Origin: Pseudarthrobacter chlorophenolicus
GTDB taxonomy: Bacteria > Actinomycetota > Actinomycetes > Actinomycetales > Micrococcaceae
Direction of reading: 5' to 3'
NCBI RefSeq assembly: GCF_000962805.1
Contig: NZ_JZTW01000001.1
Location: forward strand, 434,001-498,000
Length of the DNA: 64,000 bases
Each line of letters starts with the position of its first letter. The stretch's first letter is position 1. This document shows positions 47,183-54,058 of this stretch, piece after piece. A program made the translations under genes and the position numbers. Under the pieces are notes generated by a model, which worked only from the letters and a program-made list of their open reading frames with translations, had not been told where the DNA came from and made no database searches.

Positions 47183-47946
47183 CGGAACACCTTGGTCTGG
47201 TTCACCACTCCGTTGGTTCCCTCTGTGGCCCCTGCCGGTTCTTTCGAGAGATAGATCTTTCCGAACTCTGCCGCGTACACGAGCTTTTCCGCGTCGACAG
47301 CGTCCCGGGCAAGCGTGATTAGGTACGAATCGCTGGATGCCGGCTTGCTGCCCTCTGTGTTCAGGGCACCTGTAGAACTTGCCTGTGTCGCTTCGCCTTG
47401 AGTCTGGACGGCCTGCCCGGAGCTGAACTGAACTGCAGTGACAAGTACCTTGTGGAAGGTCAGCTGAGTGCCGTTGCCGCCGCCGGCAGAGTCTCCCAGG
47501 GAAATGAAGACTCCAACGGTGTCACCAGCCTGAACCGAACCACCAACCACGCGGTCGATGCCAAGCCGGACTGATATTTCCTGGAGTCCCGCAGGAACCT
47601 CAACCCTTGCCGGGCCGATGAAAGTGCTCGCATCGACGAGACGGCTGCTTAAAAGTTGCTCACCGGTTACCAAACCAACGGCGGTCACTTTCGTACTAAC
47701 TGAGCTGAGATCCTCTACGGCGTCCGCTGCAATCGCAGTCCGCGGGACTGCTTTGGTAGTGACGTACTGGCTGAGCTGACCTGCCGGCGTTCCCGCGGGA
47801 ACGTTCTGTTTAACGACCAGGACGTCTTCCGTTTCCGTGTTGGCAAGTGCGCGACGGTCCGCGCCTTGAACGTAATTGAAGAGGAGGACTGTGCCTATAA
47901 CCGCTACGACCAGCGCGGCAATGCCTCCCAGTAGGCGTGCTTTCAT
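47179..47946 (-). CDS. cpaB: Tad locus 2: CpaB/RcpC-like pilus assembly protein
   Basis: 255 residues, N-terminal helix (6-27), SAF domain (VVKQNVPAGTPAGQL), then the CpaB C-terminal domain with a Ser/Ala-rich linker. ATG with AAGGGGAAAG upstream, 20 bp after tadG. Paralogue of 39811-40566. Confidence 0.9.
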   Translation of the reverse strand: MKARLLGGIAALVVAVIGTVLLFNYVQGADRRALANTETEDVLVVKQNVPAGTPAGQLSQYVTTKAVPRTAIAADAVEDLSSVSTKVTAVGLVTGEQLLSSRLVDASTFIGPARVEVPAGLQEISVRLGIDRVVGGSVQAGDTVGVFISLGDSAGGGNGTQLTFHKVLVTAVQFSSGQAVQTQGEATQASSTGALNTEGSKPASSDSYLITLARDAVDAEKLVYAAEFGKIYLSKEPAGATEGTNGVVNQTKVFR

Positions 47947-47966
47947 TGCTTTCCCCTTAGTTGGTA

Positions 47967-48974
47967 CTACTTGATGAGCCGGATCTCCGAGGTTCCGAGA
48001 TCGATTCCGCCGGGAAGAGTGTTGCCGGCGCCGATGGTGTTGTACTTAATGAATTGACCGATGATGCAGCGGTCGTTGCCGCTGGAACAGGCCAGCGCGC
48101 TCGTCATTCCCGGATCGCTCGAAGTGTTTCGGAATTCGTAAACACCGTTGTTTCCGAACTTCCATCCCCAGATTTTGAAAGTTGCGTAACCTGTGATGTG
48201 AAACGATCCGCCTTGTCCGTTACCCGTTGATGTGTCGAATACGGGGAACTCGACATTCACATTCCCGCCCGCCAGAAGAGTGGTTTTCCAGGTGCTGAGA
48301 ATGGTAGAGCAGCCACTCGGCGGATTATTTCCGGGGTCCGAACCCATGTTGTTGTTTCCCACTTGTGTGGTGGCCTCACAGGGAGAGGATTGGTCGAGCC
48401 ATCCCCAACCTCCTGGAATTTGAGTCCCAGATGGACCTGTACACGTGCCGCCTGGCTTGTACGAGATCTTCTGCACAGTACCTGCCGAACTTGCTGTGGA
48501 GAGGTTGTAGCAGTCGTCCGACAAAGCCAGCGGGAATCCTGACCCACTTCCAGGGAAGAAGAAACCTGCCGTTGCTTGCGCGCCGACACTCACCGGACTT
48601 GCATTGATCGCGTTTGAAAACAGGTTCGTCAGGAAGCTCGATGACCCATTCTTTGTGGAGGTAGTGACAGTCACCTGCCCCGGCACGCTGTAATCAACCG
48701 CGGCCGCACTGGCAGCGTCGTTTGAGTTGGAATTCGCAAGACTGTCAGCCAGAGCCGAATTGCAGATCCCGTTCTTGCAACTTAGAGCCACTGCCAAAGC
48801 ACCGGCATCAGCACCATTTTGCAGTTGAGCGCGCTCGGAATAGATTTGGCCGACATCCACCGCCACCGCACCGGCACCGATCAAGACCAGCATCATCAAG
48901 GCGACGATTACGCCGGCGGCGCCTCGCTCGTTCGGCTCACCGGACTCGTTTCCCTTGCAGGTCAGCCACCGCAC
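47967..48974 (-). CDS. tadG: Tad locus 2: TadG-like surface protein
   Basis: 335 residues from the GTG at 48974, which overlaps the tadE stop by 13 bases exactly as in locus 1 and has AAGGAT upstream. Prepilin-like N-terminus NERGAAGVIVALMM with Ile rather than Glu at +5; then YSERAQLQNGADAGALAVAL. Several Cys residues suggest disulfides in the external domain. The frame remains open further upstream within tadE, so longer versions are artefacts. Confidence 0.82.
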   Translation of the reverse strand: MRWLTCKGNESGEPNERGAAGVIVALMMLVLIGAGAVAVDVGQIYSERAQLQNGADAGALAVALSCKNGICNSALADSLANSNSNDAASAAAVDYSVPGQVTVTTSTKNGSSSFLTNLFSNAINASPVSVGAQATAGFFFPGSGSGFPLALSDDCYNLSTASSAGTVQKISYKPGGTCTGPSGTQIPGGWGWLDQSSPCEATTQVGNNNMGSDPGNNPPSGCSTILSTWKTTLLAGGNVNVEFPVFDTSTGNGQGGSFHITGYATFKIWGWKFGNNGVYEFRNTSSDPGMTSALACSSGNDRCIIGQFIKYNTIGAGNTLPGGIDLGTSEIRLIK

Positions 48975-49360
48975 TGCATTGATCCTTTGCCCTTGAGTAC
49001 CAGTGAAGAGCCAAAAAACCCGGTGAGCGATGTTCCGGTGTAGGTGACAGTTACCGACGCATTGGGCGTAGGTGTTGCTGTAGGGCACGATGCCGCTGAG
49101 TAGTCAAACGCCAACAGGGCTGTGTTGATTGACGGAGCGCCAGCTTTGCCGGCTGCCGTTGCTTTCGTGGCATCCTTGGTAATCGCCATCGTCCTGGCTG
49201 CCTCACGGGACGCTTGGGTCACGGAAACTTGGATGTTGTAAGCGTTCGAGAACTCCACGATGGCGATAATTAGTGCGATGAGGATCGGTGCGACGAGCGC
49301 AAACTCGACAGCGACGGCTCCTCGCTCCCCGTCTCGTTGATTTCTTAGGCTGCGTTTCAA
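48962..49360 (-). CDS. tadE: Tad locus 2: pseudopilin TadE
   Basis: 132 residues with TTG start (GGGGG five bases upstream). Prepilin-type site GERG-AVAVEFALVAP with Glu19 at +5, a hydrophobic helix, NIQVSVTQASREAARTMAI, and a Cys-containing end SMQCGG matching the locus 1 protein. 82 bp downstream of the flp pair. Confidence 0.88.
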   Translation of the reverse strand: MKRSLRNQRDGERGAVAVEFALVAPILIALIIAIVEFSNAYNIQVSVTQASREAARTMAITKDATKATAAGKAGAPSINTALLAFDYSAASCPTATPTPNASVTVTYTGTSLTGFFGSSLVLKGKGSMQCGG

Positions 49361-49442
49361 GTGGTCCCCCTGGACGGTTGCAGCATGGGCTTAAGTGCGG
49401 TGTGCCGCGCTGGCTGAGCGCGGCACACCGATTCCTGTTGAG

Positions 49443-49643
49443 CTACCAGCCGCCGACAGTTGTTGCGAGGCTGCTGAAGAACGTCTGCAGGTTGGTTCCG
49501 AAGAGGGTGACGCCGGCGACGATCACCAAGGCGATCAGTCCTACAAGGAGTGAGTACTCCGTGGCCGTAGCGCCCTTTTCGTTGGAAAAGATGGCCCGCA
49601 CAGCAATGACGAGTTCCTGAAGCGATGTATTGATCCGAGACAT
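49443..49643 (-). CDS. flp: Tad locus 2: second Flp pilin of the tandem pair
   Basis: 66-residue prepilin. Cleavage after Gly24 (NEKG-ATATEYS), mature length 42. AGAAGGACC precedes the ATG at 49643. The first 25 mature residues are identical to the neighbouring pilin and 35 of 42 overall, so the two arose by recent tandem duplication. Confidence 0.93.
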   Translation of the reverse strand: MSRINTSLQELVIAVRAIFSNEKGATATEYSLLVGLIALVIVAGVTLFGTNLQTFFSSLATTVGGW

Positions 49644-49672
49644 CGTGTGGTCCTTCTGGTTGATTCGTACCA

Positions 49673-49873
49673 TCACCACGCGCCGACTTTGCCGGCCAGA
49701 CCGTTGAAGAAAGTGTTCAGGTTGCCGCCGAAGAGCGTGACGCCCGCGACGATGACAAGGGCGATGAGGCCAACGAGCAGTGAATACTCGGTTGCAGTCG
49801 CACCCTTCTCGGAGGAGAAGCGATCCTTGACGCCGGCAACGAAAGCCATCATCGAGACCATGAGAGAAGTCAT
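49673..49873 (-). CDS. flp: Tad locus 2: first Flp pilin of the tandem pair
   Basis: 66-residue prepilin; SSEKG-ATATEYS cleavage site after Gly24, Glu/Tyr at +5/+6, hydrophobic helix, ending VGAW. AAAGGAAAATACA precedes the ATG at 49873. It opens Tad locus 2. A leader hairpin (49945-49967) and upstream GTACTC repeats (50009-50085) may control it. Confidence 0.93.
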   Translation of the reverse strand: MTSLMVSMMAFVAGVKDRFSSEKGATATEYSLLVGLIALVIVAGVTLFGGNLNTFFNGLAGKVGAW

Positions 49874-49944
49874 TGTATTTTCCTTTAATTCGGTGAAATG
49901 GAATTGATGTGATTTCAACGAATTTCCAGCTGCCCCCATAATTC

Positions 49945-49967
49945 CTTAGCGGCTGGACTTCGCTAAG
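49945..49967. promoter_or_regulatory. Inverted repeat CTTAGCG-N9-CGCTAAG upstream of flp
   Basis: Exact 7-bp arms 72 bp before the flp start. If transcription begins upstream (a weak TTGTTG...CAATCT pair is possible) this forms a hairpin in the mRNA leader; otherwise it could be an operator. Confidence 0.4.
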
Positions 49968-50008
49968 AAGAGATTGTCATCGGGGGATAGCGGCAACAAT
50001 GCGTAGTG

Positions 50009-50085
50009 GTACTCGACTTTTTTCGGGCGTCTTGAAAGTACGTACTCAGAAGCAGTTGACGGTACTCAGAACCGTAATCGAGTAC
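50009..50085. promoter_or_regulatory. Cluster of GTACTC repeats upstream of Tad locus 2
   Basis: GTACTCAGAA occurs twice, at 50042-50051 and 50062-50071, exactly 20 bp apart. GTACTCGA (50009-50016) and its inverse TCGAGTAC (50078-50085) flank them. Direct repeats at two helical turns fit binding of OmpR-type regulators, and one is encoded at 33904. No target promoter is proven; the prepilin peptidase gene ends just downstream. Confidence 0.5.
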
Positions 50086-50151
50086 ACCGACGACTACTTG
50101 GATTGGTTTGGTCTCAGGATCCTCTGGAGCCGCTAGAAGGTGCTGCGCCAG

Positions 50152-50817
50152 CTACTGAACAAGGAGACTGATGGCTAGGACCGAGCCAAGCATCGATGGC
50201 CCGTGTGCCACTTCCGTGGCGTTTTTACGGTCTTTTTTGACAACGACGGCGATGGTGACGACGCCATTCAGGATGAAGCCGAGGAGGCCGCCGTAGAGGA
50301 GATGGGTCCAATCTAGGTACCCGAGGTAGAGGCCGACCGGTGCGGCGAGCTTGACGTCGCCCATTCCGATGGCTCCTGGGGAAATTAGCGCCAGAATTAG
50401 ATAGCCGGCGAACAAAATGACCATGCCGAGCAGTGCGCGAAGCATATTGTCAGCATGCTGATTAGCTGCCGATGATGCGAGGAGGAGAGCGATTCCCCCT
50501 GCCAGGAGCGCTAATACTAGTGGATTTGGCAGCAAATGAAGTAAAAAATCAATCCTGGCCAGCTGGACTCCGAGGATGGCCAGAAACAGAAACGCCGGCA
50601 ACGTCCAGGAAGCCCCAAAGCGCAGCGCAAAGGCGCCGCACGCAACTCCCGTGAGTGCCGCCGTCGTAATCCTTGCCGACGGTGCGGGTGTTCCGCCCAG
50701 GCGGGGGACGAGCCTGGCAATGAGCATCTCCGCCGCAGGGGAGAGCGCGGCCCCCAAAAGAGCTGCGCCCAGCGCAAAAGCCCATCCGGCGCCAACGCCA
50801 GCACCTTCTGTAAACAC
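50152..50817 (-). CDS. tadV: Type IV prepilin peptidase (A24, TadV/CpaA-like)
   Basis: Membrane aspartyl protease that cleaves Flp and TadE prepilins. 221 residues, about six or seven membrane segments. Catalytic Asp in IDFLLHLLPNPLVL and in the GxGD motif (GAIGMGDVKL). There is no methylase domain. GTG at 50817 after AGGGGG. It is 278 bp upstream of the flp pair on the same strand and is the only such peptidase in the window, so it probably serves both Tad loci. Confidence 0.9.
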   Translation of the reverse strand: MFTEGAGVGAGWAFALGAALLGAALSPAAEMLIARLVPRLGGTPAPSARITTAALTGVACGAFALRFGASWTLPAFLFLAILGVQLARIDFLLHLLPNPLVLALLAGGIALLLASSAANQHADNMLRALLGMVILFAGYLILALISPGAIGMGDVKLAAPVGLYLGYLDWTHLLYGGLLGFILNGVVTIAVVVKKDRKNATEVAHGPSMLGSVLAISLLVQ

Positions 50818-50875
50818 CGCGACCCCCTGCGCTCATCCTGCCGGCGGCGCTGTAGTGGCCTGCGGCTACCCCATT

Positions 50876-50905
50876 TTGACCCTGAAGCCCTTGGCACGCT
50901 AATCT
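50876..50905 (+). promoter_or_regulatory. Probable promoter of rplM-rpsI
   Basis: TTGACC (50876-50881) and TAATCT (50900-50905), 18-bp spacing. The expected leader to rplM is about 200 bases, long enough for a ribosomal protein leader; I could not define a structure in it. Confidence 0.5.
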
Positions 50906-51114
50906 TGTAAGTCGTTGTGCGTGTCCTATTCCGATGGTGCGTGCCCGCTTGAGAATCCGGTTGCAGGATAACTACTCAACGTGCACATTCGGAACCTCAG
51001 GATGACTGGTTACATAGAGCCCTCACCTCTGTTCCGGTAGCGCGCAGGAAGTAGGTGCTCACCCCTGAGTGGCGCCTAAACAAAGAACGCCAGAACAAGA
51101 ACGAGGCAAACACC

Positions 51115-51558
51115 GTGCGTACGTACACCCCGAAGCCCGGCGATATCAACCGCCAGTGGCACGTCATTGACGCCACCGACGTTGTCCTTGGTCGTCTTGC
51201 CAGCCAGACCGCAATCCTGCTGCGCGGCAAGCACAAGGCCACCTTTGCGTCCCACATGGACATGGGCGACTTCGTCATCATCATCAACGCTGAAAAGGTT
51301 GCCCTGACCGGCGCCAAGCTGGAGCAGAAGCGCGCATACCGCCACTCCGGCTACCCGGGCGGCCTGACCTCCGTCAACTACGCGGAACTGCTGGAATCCA
51401 ACCCGGTCCGCGCCGTTGAGAAGGCCATCAAGGGCATGCTCCCCAAGAACTCCCTCGCTGCACAGCAGCTGGGCAAGCTCAAGGTGTACCGCGGTGCTGA
51501 GCACCCCCACGCCGCACAGCAGCCCAAGACTTTCGAAATCACCCAGGTCGCCCAGTAG
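51115..51558 (+). CDS. rplM: 50S ribosomal protein L13
   Basis: Early assembly 50S protein. GTG at 51115 gives [20 protein letters not shown], the standard start, with AACGAGG upstream; the frame is open further upstream but without conserved sequence. [20 protein letters not shown] and [20 protein letters not shown] are diagnostic. 147 residues. Confidence 0.98.
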   Translation: MRTYTPKPGDINRQWHVIDATDVVLGRLASQTAILLRGKHKATFASHMDMGDFVIIINAEKVALTGAKLEQKRAYRHSGYPGGLTSVNYAELLESNPVRAVEKAIKGMLPKNSLAAQQLGKLKVYRGAEHPHAAQQPKTFEITQVAQ

Positions 51559-51597
51559 TCCTGGCCACCAAACAACTTACTTAATACAAGGAGAATC

Positions 51598-52104
51598 GTG
51601 GCTCAGAACGAAGAACTGACCACCGAAGCCGTTGAGGCTGAGGAAAACCCCACCAGCTACACCTCTGAGAGCTCGGCTGCCGAAGCCGCTCCCAAGAAGG
51701 AGCGCCCGGCACTGACCGTTGCCGGCGCAGCAGTTGGCCGCCGCAAGGAAGCCGTTGCACGCGTTCGCGTTGTCCCGGGCTCCGGCAAGTGGACCATCAA
51801 CGGCCGCGCGCTGGACAACTACTTCCCGAACAAGCTGCACCAGCAGGACGTCAACGAGCCCTTCAAGATCCTTGATCTCGAAGGCGCCTACGACGTCATC
51901 GCCCGCATCCACGGCGGCGGCATCTCCGGCCAGGCCGGCGCACTGCGCCTCGGCATCGCCCGTTCGCTGAACGAGATCGACGTCGAGAACAACCGCGCCA
52001 CCCTGAAGAAGGCCGGTTACCTGTCCCGCGACGCCCGTGTCATTGAGCGTAAGAAGGCCGGCCTCAAGAAGGCCCGCAAGGCTCAGCAGTACTCCAAGCG
52101 CTAA
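51598..52104 (+). CDS. rpsI: 30S ribosomal protein S9 with acidic N-terminal extension
   Basis: 30S head protein whose C-terminal Lys/Arg tail reaches the P-site tRNA ([12 protein letters not shown]). GTG start after AAGGAG. About 40 acidic residues precede the core ([20 protein letters not shown]), giving 168 residues against about 130. 39 bp after rplM. Confidence 0.97.
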   Translation: MAQNEELTTEAVEAEENPTSYTSESSAAEAAPKKERPALTVAGAAVGRRKEAVARVRVVPGSGKWTINGRALDNYFPNKLHQQDVNEPFKILDLEGAYDVIARIHGGGISGQAGALRLGIARSLNEIDVENNRATLKKAGYLSRDARVIERKKAGLKKARKAQQYSKR

Positions 52105-52117
52105 ATCCGCTTGCATA

Positions 52118-52150
52118 GAAGCCCGTCCCGCTATTTGCGGGGCGGGCTTC
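52118..52150. terminator. Hairpin terminator between rpsI and the convergent glycosyltransferase gene
   Basis: GAAGCCCG-T-CCCGC pairs with GCGGG-G-CGGGCTTC with one T-G wobble and a TATTT loop. U tract is poor in both directions. Confidence 0.7.
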
Positions 52151-52156
52151 TCGTGC

Positions 52157-54058
52157 TTAATCAGTGAGTCGAATGCTCAAGTCGTATAGCCGCACGCCGT
52201 CGAGCTCCTGGTAAGAGTAATTCGCTTCGATCCACCTAACGACTTCTAAGGTATTCGGGCTGGCAGACCAATTTAGGATGCCAGGCTGATGTATGTAGAA
52301 ACGTAGTTGCCCCGCGTTCACATAGTCCTCAAAGCTGGATAAGGACGGGTACGCGTCTAGTGCGGAGAAGCCACCAATCGACATGATTGGACGTTTCGTC
52401 TTGAGCTGGTATAGCGCCGCATTTTCGCTTCCAGTGGTTGCCGCTGCCCAGCGAGTAGTTTCAGGGACCTGCTCAATAATTGAAGCGATATCATCCACCA
52501 CGGGTTCGCCACGAGCAAGGGCATATTTTGCCTGTTCCCCCTGTAGAAGTTGTTCAGCGTCTCTTTTGTGCCAACTTTCAACACTCGGCACCGGGCCGGA
52601 TATTGGAAAGGACCCCTGTTGCGGAGTGCTAACGGAATCGATAATAAACATCGACGGAACCATCAATATAGATGCTGCAGCAAGCAGCAGCGCTGCCGCA
52701 GTGAGCCTTGGTCGTTGAAACCTAGTAGGAAGTACCAGGCAAAAAGAGGCTGCCAAGGCTGCTACTTTTACGATCATAACTGCCCACGGATTCCAATCCT
52801 GAAACCACGTGAGATATCCGGACGTCAGGACGGCGCAGACTAGCACGATAGGAGCAGCACTGCAGCGGTATCTAAGGTCGTTGCGGCTGACCCAAAAGCT
52901 TTCGAAGGCGTAGGCGGTGAGGAATGCCATCGGGAGTGCCAACATGGACGTGTAATAGGGATGGATGTCACCAGTCATGAAGCTGAGCACTGCAAAAGTC
53001 GTGAGGAACCAAACGGTGAGAAGGGCTGATGCGAAGGACCGCAGTCGACTCATCCGTCTCCGAACAATTTCAATAACAGCCATGGCCGCTCCTATGAAAG
53101 CAACGGGCAGCATCCACGCGACTTCGGGTGCGTAATTGATGGTAAACAAGCGGACAAGACTAGCGTCGTATCCCACGACGCCACTAAAATCTTTCGGATT
53201 GACTGCGCCCAAGCTGGTTTGCCCGGTAAGCCGGCCGAACCCGTTGTAGCCGAAAGTGAGTTCCAAAAAGCTGTTCGTTGAAGTACCCCCAACCCAAGGT
53301 CTCATCATGGCGGGTGTCAATTCCACAATCGCGATCCAAATAAAGGCTGGTGCGGCCATAAGAGCACCGAAAGCAAATGCTTGGCTTATCCTTGTCTTGA
53401 TGCTGCCGTAACCAAAGACGAAGAAGGCGCCGATAACGGCGGGCACCAGTATCCAACTCTGGAACTGTTTGCAGAGGAAACCCAGGCCCAGGACCACGGC
53501 GGCGAGGTACATGTATTTAGCTTGTTCCCGTGCGAAACCGCGAACTGAAAAGTACACTGCCAAAGCCCAGAGAAGGAGCAGAAGCGCATCGGGATTATTG
53601 AATCGGAAGATCATGGAAGTAACAGGCGTAATTATGACAAGTAAGCCAGCAATGAATGCCTGCCGCTGGCCTCCCAAGTAGTTTGCCGTTCTATGGACAA
53701 GGAATACTGTCATAATCCCCATCAGGGCTTGGGGTATCAGAACGCTAAATGAGTTGAGACCCAACAGCTTAACTGCGATGGCGATGATCCATAGGTGCAG
53801 CGGAGGCTTATCGACTGTCAAACCATTGCCGGCATCTGAGGCGCCGAAGAACAACGCGCTCCAGTCGCCGGCACCTGCTTGTGCTGCCGCAGCATAATAT
53901 GGATTGCCCCATCCATTGATGGTGAGATCCCAGCAGTAGACGGTGCCAGCGATGGCGACGAGCGCAAATTCTGCACGACGGCGTGCCCACCAATGGCTTT
54001 GTCGGCCGCCTCGGATGCGAGTCTCGTTAGTTGCTGAGGTCGTAGACAGTAACGCCAT
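52157..54058 (-). CDS. YkcB/ArnT-like GT-C glycosyltransferase (copy 1)
   Basis: 633-residue integral membrane glycosyltransferase of the PMT_2/GT39-GT83 type, expected to move a sugar from a polyprenyl-phosphate donor to an acceptor outside the membrane. First external loop YCWDLTINGWGNPYYAAA carries the likely catalytic Asp; GNGLTVDKPPLHLW (DKPP 83-86) is the family hallmark. About 11-12 helices are followed by a soluble C-terminal domain (IMSIGGFSALDAYPSL) as in B. subtilis YkcB. Start ATG overlaps the upstream paralogue by 32 bases. Base composition is visibly less GC-rich than rpsI and glmM. Confidence 0.88.
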   Translation of the reverse strand: MALLSTTSATNETRIRGGRQSHWWARRRAEFALVAIAGTVYCWDLTINGWGNPYYAAAAQAGAGDWSALFFGASDAGNGLTVDKPPLHLWIIAIAVKLLGLNSFSVLIPQALMGIMTVFLVHRTANYLGGQRQAFIAGLLVIITPVTSMIFRFNNPDALLLLLWALAVYFSVRGFAREQAKYMYLAAVVLGLGFLCKQFQSWILVPAVIGAFFVFGYGSIKTRISQAFAFGALMAAPAFIWIAIVELTPAMMRPWVGGTSTNSFLELTFGYNGFGRLTGQTSLGAVNPKDFSGVVGYDASLVRLFTINYAPEVAWMLPVAFIGAAMAVIEIVRRRMSRLRSFASALLTVWFLTTFAVLSFMTGDIHPYYTSMLALPMAFLTAYAFESFWVSRNDLRYRCSAAPIVLVCAVLTSGYLTWFQDWNPWAVMIVKVAALAASFCLVLPTRFQRPRLTAAALLLAAASILMVPSMFIIDSVSTPQQGSFPISGPVPSVESWHKRDAEQLLQGEQAKYALARGEPVVDDIASIIEQVPETTRWAAATTGSENAALYQLKTKRPIMSIGGFSALDAYPSLSSFEDYVNAGQLRFYIHQPGILNWSASPNTLEVVRWIEANYSYQELDGVRLYDLSIRLTD

